Of a stretch of 64,000 nt of DNA, positions 52,567-60,946 are shown in pieces. The first letter of the stretch is position 1. The number at the start of each line of letters is the position of its first letter. Origin of the DNA: an uncultured Prevotella sp. (GTDB taxonomy: Bacteria; Bacteroidota; Bacteroidia; Bacteroidales; Bacteroidaceae). Where the stretch lies: positions 1-64,000 of the forward strand of contig CAMPYJ010000012.1 of assembly GCA_946998205.1 (NCBI GenBank), in the 5' to 3' direction. A program made the position numbers and the translations under genes. The notes under the pieces were generated by a model. It was not told where the DNA came from. It made no database searches and was given only the letters and a program-made list of their open reading frames with translations.

Positions 52567-53760
52567 ATGAAAACTATACAAGTAAAATATATAGGGCCGA
52601 TAAGTGACTCTGGTAAGTTGGTTATAACACCGGTTACACTGTTTTGCGGACGACAGGGAAGTGGAAAGAGCACATTGGCTAAATTGATTTCCTCTTGTCT
52701 GTGGCTTGAGAAGGGCTTGATAAAAGGTGATGTCACTATCAAATATATTACAAGCTACAACCGCTTTAAAAAAGAACTTTGTGGGTATCACCAGCTTACG
52801 GAATTCTTTACGTCTCAATCTTTCCTGTGTTATGAAAGTGATTTCTTTGTTTTCACTTATAATGAGGGACGTTTCAATGTTACGGAGAAGTACAAGGACG
52901 GTTTTTTGATGCCTAAGATCATGTATGTGCCTGCCGAACGCAACTTCATGGTTGCCGTGGAACATGCCGAACGTATAAAAAAGCTGCCTGCCTCACTGCA
53001 GACATTGCAAGATGAATATTCGCGGGCTCTAAACGCCATGAAAGGTATGGCTTCGCTATATGTGAATGGTGTGAACATACAGTATGACAAGTTGAACAAG
53101 GTTACGTGGATTGTTGGCGACGGTTTTAAGACAAAGGCCAATCAGGCTGCGAGCGGTTTTCAGTCCATAGCGCCCTTGGTGTTGGTCTCGGACCATTTGA
53201 CAAGAATGGTGAACGACGACACTACGATTGCTATGAGTGTAGAGGAGCGCAACATTCTCCGGAGGGAGATTTTGAAGATACAGTCGAACAAAAAATATAC
53301 GGATGAGATGAAGACTCTTTTGTTGGAAACGCTGAACAGTAAGCTAAAGCTCGACTGTTTTTGGAATATCGTGGAAGAACCGGAGCAAAATTTGTATCCT
53401 TCATCTCAACGAACTGTCTTGGATGTTCTGGTTAAGGATTTCAACCAATCACCACATAATGGACTGATAATCACCACTCACAGCCCATACATCCTCAATT
53501 ATCTGACCCTAAATATCAAAGCAGGAATGATGGCGAAGAAACAGCCTGTCTGTGAAGATGCGATAAAGAAGATTGTACCACAAAAGAGTTGGCTCAAGGC
53601 AGACCAAGTGACCGTGTATGAGATTAGGAATGATGGAACAGTGTCCTCACTGAAGAAATACGAGGGAATGCCGAGCGATGATAATTATTTGAATAATGCG
53701 CTTGCCGAGACCAATATTTTGTTTGACCGATTACTCGAAATAGAGAATGGAGAAAATTGA
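52567..53760 (+). CDS. ABC/SMC-type AAA ATPase of a putative two-gene defence cassette
   Basis: The 397-residue protein has Walker A GRQGSGKST at 28-36, an ABC-like signature SGFQS at about 196-200, Walker B IVEEPEQNLYP at about 268-278 and an H-loop TTHSP at about 303-307. This is the AAA_15/AAA_21 type of ATPase seen in OLD, Septu, PARIS and similar anti-phage systems. The segment between Walker A and the signature is short, with no long coiled coil. The frame opens at a TTG at 52558 but the ATG at 52567 is the better start. It overlaps the next gene by 14 bases. It lies in an AT-rich insert inside the polysaccharide locus, and no polysaccharide role is apparent. Confidence 0.85.
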   Translation: MKTIQVKYIGPISDSGKLVITPVTLFCGRQGSGKSTLAKLISSCLWLEKGLIKGDVTIKYITSYNRFKKELCGYHQLTEFFTSQSFLCYESDFFVFTYNEGRFNVTEKYKDGFLMPKIMYVPAERNFMVAVEHAERIKKLPASLQTLQDEYSRALNAMKGMASLYVNGVNIQYDKLNKVTWIVGDGFKTKANQAASGFQSIAPLVLVSDHLTRMVNDDTTIAMSVEERNILRREILKIQSNKKYTDEMKTLLLETLNSKLKLDCFWNIVEEPEQNLYPSSQRTVLDVLVKDFNQSPHNGLIITTHSPYILNYLTLNIKAGMMAKKQPVCEDAIKKIVPQKSWLKADQVTVYEIRNDGTVSSLKKYEGMPSDDNYLNNALAETNILFDRLLEIENGEN

Positions 53761-54268
53761 TTTCTTTTCCGATGAATATTTCAGAGAGTCTCCCCGAGGT
53801 GATCGGAGATTTGGAATAATTGATGGAGTACGGCAGGGGGAAAATGATACGATGGCTTATACGATGTCGGAAAACGAGGAAGATTGGAATGCTGTCGTTA
53901 CTAATAAGTCAGGGTATGCGATAACTTTTATGCCACTCGATCACAATATTGTTTTACGGCCTACACCTATCACGATATATAGTTTGTGTGATGGTATGTT
54001 GTATGATTCTAATAAAGATTTTTTGGCATTTGTTGAATTAAAGGTGAAAATGGATAAATGGCTGCAGAAAGCAATTTCACAGTTGGAAAGCGCTATCACG
54101 TTGTTTACTAATAATCATCATGTCTCGGACTACCGCAAGCGTGTGGCGTATGCGGCGAATAAAACACATCCTTATTTTAACTTCTCGCAGAAAGAGGTTA
54201 TGCAGAAGTTCCGCAATGACACCAAGTTCAGGTTATTGATACAGAACAACATAGAAGTTGCCCCATAA
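53747..54268 (+). CDS. Small PD-(D/E)XK-like protein, partner of the ATPase
   Basis: I do not recognise a named family for this 173-residue protein. Residues 82-99 show an acidic residue after a strand (LCDGMLYD) and then DFLAFVELKVK. The D...ExK arrangement (D82 or D91, E97, K99), followed by the helix KAISQLESAITLF, resembles the core of PD-(D/E)XK nucleases. There is no signal or membrane segment. Its ATG lies 14 bases inside the ATPase gene and its stop is 6 bases before the GT4 gene. Tight coupling with an ABC-type ATPase suggests an effector nuclease controlled by the ATPase; this is inference. Confidence 0.7.
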   Translation: MEKIDFFSDEYFRESPRGDRRFGIIDGVRQGENDTMAYTMSENEEDWNAVVTNKSGYAITFMPLDHNIVLRPTPITIYSLCDGMLYDSNKDFLAFVELKVKMDKWLQKAISQLESAITLFTNNHHVSDYRKRVAYAANKTHPYFNFSQKEVMQKFRNDTKFRLLIQNNIEVAP

Positions 54269-54274
54269 CCCATC

Positions 54275-55351
54275 ATGCGGATATTACAGGTTATTACATC
54301 TTTGCAGATTGGTGGAGCCGAGCACGTGGTGGTGCATCTCACCAAGTTGCTGCGGCAGAAGGACCATACGGTGGATGTGGCGGTCTTCAATGGTGAGGAG
54401 ACTGCTTTCATGCGAGAGTTGAAGGAGACCGGATGCAGGATATATAAGCTTGGGCGTGGCGTTTACAATGTTACATACATTCCCAAGCTAAGAAGAATCA
54501 TGCGAGAGTATGACATCATCCATACGCACAACTCCTCGCCGCAGCTGTTTGCCGCCATTGCCAATATCGGATTGGGAAAGGTGTTGATAACGACCGAACA
54601 CAATACGTCTAATAGAAAGCGGAAGCATCCGATATGGAGTAGAGTTGACAAGTGGATGTATAGACGATATGAAAGAATCGTGTGCATCTCTCAGCAGGCA
54701 TACGATAATTTATCTGTTTATGCCCCTGACGTAAAGTATAAAACGCTGTTGATTAAAAATGGCGTGGATGTGGAAAGAATACGCCGATCCATTCCACTTG
54801 ATGACCCTGTATTGCTGGCAGACAAAAACAACCATTTTATAGTTCTCATGGTAGCTGCATTCAGACCACAGAAAGATCAACCGACATTGGTAGAAGCCAT
54901 TGCGTCGTTACCCGACCAATACCATTTGTGGTTGGCTGGTGACGGCGAGTGTCGACAGCACTTGATAAAAGTGGTCAAGGAGGGAAAACTTGATGAACGA
55001 GTTTCTTTTTTAGGTAATCGCTCTGACATTCCAAGACTTTTGCATTTGGCAGATGTCATTTGTCTTTCCACTTATTATGAGGGTCTCTCTTTATCCAATA
55101 TAGAAGGTATGTCTGCAGGCAAGCCGTTTGTAGCAAGCGACGTAGAGGGCGTTCAAGAAATAACGGGCGGAGCCGGCATTCTGTTTAAGCGGGGAGATTC
55201 AAAAGCTCTTGCCAACATCATTCGCAAGCTGCACGACGACTCTGCGTATTACCACCAAGTGGCGGAGCGGTGCCATCAACGCGCCTTGCAATATGACATC
55301 CGGAAAATGGTGGATGCGTACGAGCAGTTGTATCATGCGGTGTGGCAATGA
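54275..55351 (+). CDS. GT4 family glycosyltransferase
   Basis: The 358-residue GT-B enzyme starts RILQVITSLQIGGAEHVVVHL. It includes HTHNSSPQLFAAIA, VMVAAFRPQKDQPTLVEAI (family GxxxxxKG-type region) and the donor motif YYEGLSLSNIEGMSAGKPFVASDVEGVQEI with the two Glu residues. Its start closely follows the ATPase cassette by 6 bases. A related 5' remnant lies on the other side of the cassette. Confidence 0.92.
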   Translation: MRILQVITSLQIGGAEHVVVHLTKLLRQKDHTVDVAVFNGEETAFMRELKETGCRIYKLGRGVYNVTYIPKLRRIMREYDIIHTHNSSPQLFAAIANIGLGKVLITTEHNTSNRKRKHPIWSRVDKWMYRRYERIVCISQQAYDNLSVYAPDVKYKTLLIKNGVDVERIRRSIPLDDPVLLADKNNHFIVLMVAAFRPQKDQPTLVEAIASLPDQYHLWLAGDGECRQHLIKVVKEGKLDERVSFLGNRSDIPRLLHLADVICLSTYYEGLSLSNIEGMSAGKPFVASDVEGVQEITGGAGILFKRGDSKALANIIRKLHDDSAYYHQVAERCHQRALQYDIRKMVDAYEQLYHAVWQ

Positions 55352-55474
55352 TTGGCATGCGCCGGTAAACGCGAGCCTCCGCGGCTTGTGTCGTCTGTTG
55401 TGATTCTTGCGGTGAGGCTTCAAGCATGATGTTGGCAAGATGATGGAAGGTTACAAAAATGTGTACGAGCGAAA

Positions 55475-56446
55475 ATGATGAGGGACAGCTTAATTAAACT
55501 GTTGGATGTTTGTTGGAGAGAACCTAAACTGAAATTCCGCAGTCGCTCCGGATTATGGGGGCGGATGGGAAAATCGGGAAACTATATATTCATGGTGGAT
55601 GGGCGAATTCATCATGGGGGGATGTTTGACCGCCTGAAAGGGGCCGTAACCGTATATGCAGTCGCCAAGGCACAGCAGAAAGATTTCAAGATAAATTGGA
55701 CGTATCCGTTTGACTTGCGTAAATATCTTGAGCCTGTTGACGTGGATTGGACCATAGACGAACGGTCAATGAACTTTAACTTATTTACACATCACACGGT
55801 TATTGCTTATGGAGAATACAAAAGTCCTGTGCGTCTTTTCAAGAAAAGGAGACGGGAGACGCACTTCTATTATGGCTACGACTCTTTGAAAGAGGTGAAT
55901 GAAAACTATCATTGTAATTTCGAATGGGGCAAATTATACCGTGAGTTGTTTAAACCAACATCATATTTACAACAGCATTTGGATTTGTATCAGTCAGAAA
56001 TAGGAAATGATTACATCGCCATTCACACGCGGTTTATGAATCTTCTTGGAGACAAGACGGAAACAGACATAAACCCGGAGCTGCCATTGAAAGGCCGCGA
56101 GCGGTTAAAGCAGGATGCGGTTAGGGCTGTCAGGAAAATCATCATGAGGGAAGAGGCTGCGTATGGACGACACGTCAGAGTGATGATTGCATCTGACAGC
56201 ATGAACTTTATCCGTTACGTTCAAAAGGAAATCGCGGATGTTTATGTCGTGCCCGGTACGGCGAAGCACATCGATACGGCGGGGCAGACAAGTGATGGTG
56301 AGAATATCAAAATGTTCACAGACTACTACCTCATGGCGCAGGCGCGAAAGGTTTACAGCTTGTGGCATGAGGGCATGTGGAAGAGCGCCTTTCCGGAATA
56401 TGCGGCGCAGATAGGTGGTGTTCATTTTGAACGTATGGAATTTTGA
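55475..56446 (+). CDS. Possible fucosyltransferase-like protein
   Basis: The 323-residue protein has no canonical GT2 or GT4 motifs. Features such as YIAIHTRFMNLLGD (an H-x-R strand-turn), RHVRVMIASDSMNFIRYV and GENIKMFTDYYLMAQARKVYSLWHEGMW recall the C-terminal parts of NodZ/O-fucosyltransferase-type GT-B enzymes that bind GDP-fucose. Since gmd and fcl are in the same locus, a fucosyltransferase is a sensible guess but not proven. It follows the GT4 gene after about 120 bases. Confidence 0.6.
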   Translation: MMRDSLIKLLDVCWREPKLKFRSRSGLWGRMGKSGNYIFMVDGRIHHGGMFDRLKGAVTVYAVAKAQQKDFKINWTYPFDLRKYLEPVDVDWTIDERSMNFNLFTHHTVIAYGEYKSPVRLFKKRRRETHFYYGYDSLKEVNENYHCNFEWGKLYRELFKPTSYLQQHLDLYQSEIGNDYIAIHTRFMNLLGDKTETDINPELPLKGRERLKQDAVRAVRKIIMREEAAYGRHVRVMIASDSMNFIRYVQKEIADVYVVPGTAKHIDTAGQTSDGENIKMFTDYYLMAQARKVYSLWHEGMWKSAFPEYAAQIGGVHFERMEF

Positions 56447-56465
56447 AAGTAGAACGATAAATGAT

Positions 56466-57740
56466 ATGAAACTAATTCGTGTCACCACGGCTGATATCAG
56501 TCTGAACTCGCTGCTCAGGGGACAACTTAAATACCTCAATCAATATTATGAGGTGGTGGGGGTGGCTAAAGACACCGGCGTGCTCGATGAGGTGGCCGCG
56601 CGAGAGGGCATACGGGTGATTGACGCTCCTTTGGAACGACCCATCAGCATAGGCAAGGATATCAAGGCCTTGTGGTTCTTGTGGCGACTTTTTAGGCGCG
56701 AAAAGCCGTGGTGTGTACATGCCAACACGCCCAAAGGGTCGCTGTTGGCCATGGTGGCCGCATGGGCTGCGCGCGTGCCCAACCGTATATACACCGTGAC
56801 GGGGCTGCGCTACCAAGCCACGACTGGTATGATGCGCATTATATTGAAGACGATGGAACGTGTGACATGTTGCTGCGCCAACCATGTCATACCTGAGGGC
56901 GAGGGTGTGAAACGAGCATTGAGGGAGGACAGAATCACGGGGAAGCAACTGCAAGTGGTGCATCATGGCAACATCAATGGGAAGGATACCTCGTATCTGT
57001 CACGCCAGGCCACGAGCGAGTTGTTGCGAGCGGAGAACAAGGAAACGCGGTTGATGGAGGATGCCACACCCTTTGACGGGCGCAGGTATATACGCCAAAA
57101 GTTGGGATATACAGCCAATGATTTCGTTTTTATCCTTATTGCCCGCATGGTGAGAGACAAGGGCATTAACGAGTTGGCGGAGGTGATGAGCCGATTGGTG
57201 AGGCATTCCGCTGACCTGCCACGGCAACCCAAACTCCTGATTGTGGGAGAAAAGGAGGTGCAGAGCGGTGGCAACATTACCATGGCAGCGCAACGTTTTT
57301 TGAAAGAATCCGCTGCCGTGTTCTATGCAGGACTCCAAAAAGATGTGCGGCCGTACCTGATTGCGGCCGACGCATTGGTGTTTCCGAGTTACAGGGAGGG
57401 GTTCCCCAATGTGCCCATGGAGGCGGGAGCGATGGAGTTGCCTTGCATCGTCACCAACATCAATGGCTGCAACGAGATCATCATCGATGGTGAGAATGGA
57501 GTTATCATCCCGGCGCCGGTCGATCGTCATGGCCATCTCATACAGTTTGCTTCGGACGACCCGCTATCGGATGGATTCTCCTCACCCATGGCCAAAGCGC
57601 TCTACCAGGCGATGTGCGATTTTATCAAGCATGCCGACAACACCAACAGAATGGCCGCCAACAGTAGGAGGTTAATCCAAGAACGTTATGAGCAGCGTGA
57701 TGTGTGGGAGGCGTTAAGGAAAATGTATGCTGAACTATAA
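56466..57740 (+). CDS. GT4 family glycosyltransferase (PglA/CapM-like)
   Basis: The 424-residue GT-B protein starts MKLIRVTTADISLNSLLRGQ and has VHANTPKGSLLAMVAAWAA, then YTVTGLRY and VILIARMVRDKGINEL-type core (ILIARMVRDKGINEL). The donor motif is FPSYREGFPNVPMEAGAMELPCIVTNINGCNEII. The layout resembles transferases adding the second sugar onto a lipid-linked amino sugar. The frame opens earlier at 56415, but the ATG at 56466 gives the normal N terminus. A terminator-like hairpin follows. Confidence 0.9.
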   Translation: MKLIRVTTADISLNSLLRGQLKYLNQYYEVVGVAKDTGVLDEVAAREGIRVIDAPLERPISIGKDIKALWFLWRLFRREKPWCVHANTPKGSLLAMVAAWAARVPNRIYTVTGLRYQATTGMMRIILKTMERVTCCCANHVIPEGEGVKRALREDRITGKQLQVVHHGNINGKDTSYLSRQATSELLRAENKETRLMEDATPFDGRRYIRQKLGYTANDFVFILIARMVRDKGINELAEVMSRLVRHSADLPRQPKLLIVGEKEVQSGGNITMAAQRFLKESAAVFYAGLQKDVRPYLIAADALVFPSYREGFPNVPMEAGAMELPCIVTNINGCNEIIIDGENGVIIPAPVDRHGHLIQFASDDPLSDGFSSPMAKALYQAMCDFIKHADNTNRMAANSRRLIQERYEQRDVWEALRKMYAEL

Positions 57741-57747
57741 CTAAGAA

Positions 57748-57805
57748 AATCCCTGTATGAGGGACGAAACTATATAAAATCGTCCCTCGCGCAGGGATTA
57801 TTTTT
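57748..57805 (+). terminator. Long imperfect hairpin with T-run, terminator or operator
   Basis: AATCCCTG-tatg-AGGGACGA (57748-57767) faces TCGTCCCT-cgcg-CAGGGATT (57780-57799). As RNA this pairs over 20 positions with one clear mismatch, followed by ATTTTT. A further partial copy, GTGTGAGGGATTTTTG, lies at about 57821-57836, next to the promoter of the following gene, so the sequence may also act as a binding site. Confidence 0.65.
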
Positions 57806-57837
57806 AAATATATGGTCACTGTGTGAGGGATTTTTGC

Positions 57838-57845
57838 TAACTTTG
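57838..57845 (+). promoter_or_regulatory. -7 box for the AAA_14 gene
   Basis: TAACTTTG followed by TGG lies 22 bases before the ATG of the ATPase gene, so this gene is probably transcribed on its own. Confidence 0.6.
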
Positions 57846-57867
57846 TGGGCAGTCAAGACATCAAACA

Positions 57868-59043
57868 ATGATAGACACCATACTATATCAATACATGTAC
57901 GAGATGCTTCGGCATACCACCGAGAAGCATTTCAGGTATATCTATGACAGGATAGATTGGCGTGCTCGTCTTATAGCCATAACCGGGCCAAGGGGAGTAG
58001 GCAAATCCACAATGTTGTTGCAGCATATCAGGAAGCACCGGGAAGACCAACACATTCTCTATGTTTCGGCTGATAACCTTTATTTTGCCAATCATCGAAT
58101 CGTTGAACTTGCCGATGAGTTTGTAAAAGAAGGTGGAACGCACCTTTATATTGACGAGATACATAAATATAATGGATGGAGCAGAGAAATCAAGCAAACA
58201 TACGACGTGCATCCTGCCCTGCACATTGTGTTTACCGGTTCGTCGGTACTCGACATCCAGAAGGGACAGAGCGATTTGAGCAGGAGGGCTGTCACCTATC
58301 ATTTGCAGGGGCTGTCTTTCAGGGAGTTCCTGCTGTTGTTTCATGACATCCACTCCAAAAGTTTCTCTTTGGAAGAAATCTTGTCTCATAAAGTGTTTGT
58401 TGACGAGCTGCCTCATCCGCTGCCTCTTTTTAGGGAGTATCTCGCGACAGGTTACTATCCATTCTCGTTGGAACCGGGATTTAATCAGCGCATTGACCAA
58501 GTGGTGGGACAAACCATTGAGGTGGATGTGTCTCAATACGCCAACTTGCAACCCTCGACAGCTCGCAAACTCAAACAAATGCTTACCATTGTGGCAGGGT
58601 TGGCTCCTTATAAACCCAATTTTGAACATTTGGCCAAGGAGGTAGGTGTGAGCAAGAATAATGTGCCCGACTATCTCACCCTTCTTGAACGAGCTGGTAT
58701 GGTGGGACTGTTGCGTGACAATACGGTCGGATTGAGGGCGTTGGGTAAAATAGAAAAAGTGTATGTGGACAACCCCAATCTGATGACGACACTTCAGTCT
58801 GGCAAACCGAACTTAGGCAATTTGCGCGAAACGTTTTTCTACAACCAGATGAGAGTAAACCATCAAGTGATGGCATCCAAGGAGTCGGACTTCTTCGTGT
58901 CGCCATACACTTTCGAGATTGGCGGCAGGAAGAAAGGGCGCAAGCAGATAGAAACGGTAGCGGAGGGGCGAATCGTAAAAGACGATATCGAGACAGGACA
59001 TGGCATCGAGATACCGCTGTGGTATTTTGGCATGAACTATTAA
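57868..59043 (+). CDS. AAA_14/DUF4143 ATP-binding protein
   Basis: The 391-residue protein has Walker A ITGPRGVGKSTMLLQHI (about residues 38-54), Walker B HLYIDEIHKYNGWSREI, sensor FTGSSVLDIQKG and a C-terminal DUF4143 domain with YFYNQ-like ETFFYNQMRV and FEIGGRKKGRKQIETV (nuclease-like but degenerate). Such proteins are common in Bacteroidota as multicopy accessory genes of unknown role. With its own promoter and hairpin, it interrupts the polysaccharide locus and has no evident sugar function. Confidence 0.88.
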   Translation: MIDTILYQYMYEMLRHTTEKHFRYIYDRIDWRARLIAITGPRGVGKSTMLLQHIRKHREDQHILYVSADNLYFANHRIVELADEFVKEGGTHLYIDEIHKYNGWSREIKQTYDVHPALHIVFTGSSVLDIQKGQSDLSRRAVTYHLQGLSFREFLLLFHDIHSKSFSLEEILSHKVFVDELPHPLPLFREYLATGYYPFSLEPGFNQRIDQVVGQTIEVDVSQYANLQPSTARKLKQMLTIVAGLAPYKPNFEHLAKEVGVSKNNVPDYLTLLERAGMVGLLRDNTVGLRALGKIEKVYVDNPNLMTTLQSGKPNLGNLRETFFYNQMRVNHQVMASKESDFFVSPYTFEIGGRKKGRKQIETVAEGRIVKDDIETGHGIEIPLWYFGMNY

Positions 59044-59134
59044 CGGAAATGTCAGTGACGGAATGATTTGCCTCTAATAGGCTCTTGCCAGCAAAAATTA
59101 TAAAAAAGACTACATAATAAAACAATCAAGCGTT

Positions 59135-59749
59135 ATGTATCCATCTTTCTTCAAACGCATTTTGGATTTTTGCATTGCACTTACCGTTCTCGTATGCGTC
59201 TCTCCTTTATTGCTGATAGTCACAGTATGGTTGCACTTTGCCAACAAAGGTGCCGGCGCATTCTTTCTTCAAGAACGACCGGGTTGGAAAGCAAAGATAT
59301 TTAAGGTTATCAAATTCAAGACAATGACAGATGAAAGAGGTGCAGATGGTGAACTTTTGCCCGATGAGCAACGGCTCACTTCTGTAGGACGATTCGTTCG
59401 CTCTACCTCGATAGATGAGCTGCCGCAGCTCATCAATGTGTTGAAAGGTGATATGGCGCTCATCGGCCCTCGTCCTCTCTTGCCCCAGTACCTTCCTCTT
59501 TATTCCGAAAAGCAGGCTCGCCGCCATGAGGTTCGACCGGGAATTACGGGGTGGGCACAATGTCATGGACGCAATACCATCAGTTGGCAGCAAAAATTTG
59601 AATATGACGTATGGTATGTAGATCACATTTCTTTATGGACGGATTTAAAAATCATATTCATAACTATTAAAAAGGTGATTGCAAGAAAAGACATTAATTC
59701 CATCTCAAAAGATACCGCTACAATGGAAGAGTTTAATGGGAAAAACTAA
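59135..59749 (+). CDS. PglC-like initiating sugar-phosphate transferase
   Basis: The 204-residue protein starts with one membrane segment (RILDFCIALTVLVCVSPLLLIVTVW). It has the catalytic core IKFKTMTDERGADGELLPDEQRLTSVG, RSTSIDELPQLINVLKGDMALIGPRPLLPQYL and RPGITGWAQCHGRN. It transfers a phospho-sugar (often a diamino or amino sugar) to undecaprenyl phosphate to start the repeat unit. The short form matches PglC in place of the long WcaJ type. The next gene starts 1 base after its stop. Confidence 0.92.
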   Translation: MYPSFFKRILDFCIALTVLVCVSPLLLIVTVWLHFANKGAGAFFLQERPGWKAKIFKVIKFKTMTDERGADGELLPDEQRLTSVGRFVRSTSIDELPQLINVLKGDMALIGPRPLLPQYLPLYSEKQARRHEVRPGITGWAQCHGRNTISWQQKFEYDVWYVDHISLWTDLKIIFITIKKVIARKDINSISKDTATMEEFNGKN

Positions 59750-59750
59750 A

Positions 59751-60941
59751 ATGGATAAGATGCAACAACTAAATACTCCTTGCTTTGTTCTGGATGAAAA
59801 AGAGTTAAAAGACTGTGTTTCACAATTTAAATTAGCATTGTCCAAACAATTCGCTCATAGTGTCGTAGGATATTCCGTCAAAACGAACGCCTTGCCATAT
59901 TGCTTAAAGGTGGCTAAAGACAGTGGCTGTTATGCTGAGGTGGTGTCTTTTCAAGAGTATGAATTAGCGTTGAAGATAGGTTTTGACAAAAGCCATATTA
60001 TTTATAATGGTCCATTAAAATCAAAAGAAACGTTTCTTGATGCTATACAGCATGGTGGTATCGTAAACATTGAGACGTGGCGGGAGATAGACTGGTTGGA
60101 CGACCTACCTGAGAATCAGAAGCATGAGATAGGTATCAGGTTGAACATCAACACCACAGCTATTTCTCCGGAAGATGCTTTTGGCGAGAATGACGATAGT
60201 CGATTTGGCTTTTCCTATGAGTCGGGCGATTTTCAGAAAGCCGTGGAACTGATCAGAGCGAAGCGGCATGTGCGGTTGGTGGGCATACACACGCACAAGG
60301 AACCAAAGACACGCAGCGTGCGGTTCTATCAACGGGTGATAGCGTACGTGTTGCCTATACTGACCGGCCTTCGCATGCAACTTGAATATTGGGACGTTGG
60401 CGGAGGCTTCTTCGGTCCGATGCCCGGAAAACCCACGTTTGATGATTATGCGCGATGTTTTCGCACTGCCCTCGATGGCTCGCCATACGCGAATGTACGC
60501 CTTGTGGTTGAACCAGGCAACGCGTTGCTTTCATCGCCTTTCAGCTATGTATGCGGCGTCATTGACGTGAAGCAGCATGATGGCAAACGATTCGTAACGA
60601 CAGATGGCACGCGAAACGACGTGGACCCCTTCTTTCACAAGGAAGATTATTTCAAACGGTTTGTTCATGCAGACGCTCCGCAGCTTTGCCATCAGCCGCA
60701 AGTGGTTGGTGGCTTGACGTGCTTGGAATACGACCGGCTTTTCACCTTGCCTGAGGGAGCAGAGACGTTAAACGTGGACGACCGCATTATTTTTGACAGA
60801 GTGGGAGCGTATACCATGGCTTTGACGCCACTCTTCATACATTATCTGCCCACGGTCTATCTAAAGCGAAGCGATGGAGATTATACCATCATTAGGAAAG
60901 AGTGGGGAGTAGACGAATTTATTGGAAAATCAATTTATTAA
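59751..60941 (+). CDS. PLP-dependent decarboxylase-fold protein (LysA/fold III type)
   Basis: The 396-residue protein shows the fold III core: TPCFVLDEKEL, the PLP lysine in GYSVKTNALPYCL, GGGFFG, EPGNALLSSPFSYVCGV and GGLTCLEYDRLF with the Cys and Asp of the active site. The usual HIGSQ reads HTHKEP, so specificity is probably not that of diaminopimelate decarboxylase. The frame opens inside the transferase gene at 59679, but the ATG at 59751 is the start. It is paired with an ATP-grasp gene. Confidence 0.85.
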   Translation: MDKMQQLNTPCFVLDEKELKDCVSQFKLALSKQFAHSVVGYSVKTNALPYCLKVAKDSGCYAEVVSFQEYELALKIGFDKSHIIYNGPLKSKETFLDAIQHGGIVNIETWREIDWLDDLPENQKHEIGIRLNINTTAISPEDAFGENDDSRFGFSYESGDFQKAVELIRAKRHVRLVGIHTHKEPKTRSVRFYQRVIAYVLPILTGLRMQLEYWDVGGGFFGPMPGKPTFDDYARCFRTALDGSPYANVRLVVEPGNALLSSPFSYVCGVIDVKQHDGKRFVTTDGTRNDVDPFFHKEDYFKRFVHADAPQLCHQPQVVGGLTCLEYDRLFTLPEGAETLNVDDRIIFDRVGAYTMALTPLFIHYLPTVYLKRSDGDYTIIRKEWGVDEFIGKSIY

Positions 60942-60946
60942 GAAAC

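Noticed and set aside
52373..54345. The duplicated GT4 start as a target-site duplication of the ATPase cassette
   Set aside because: The two copies differ at about nine of 68 bases, too many for a duplication made at insertion. They are better seen as related but distinct genes.
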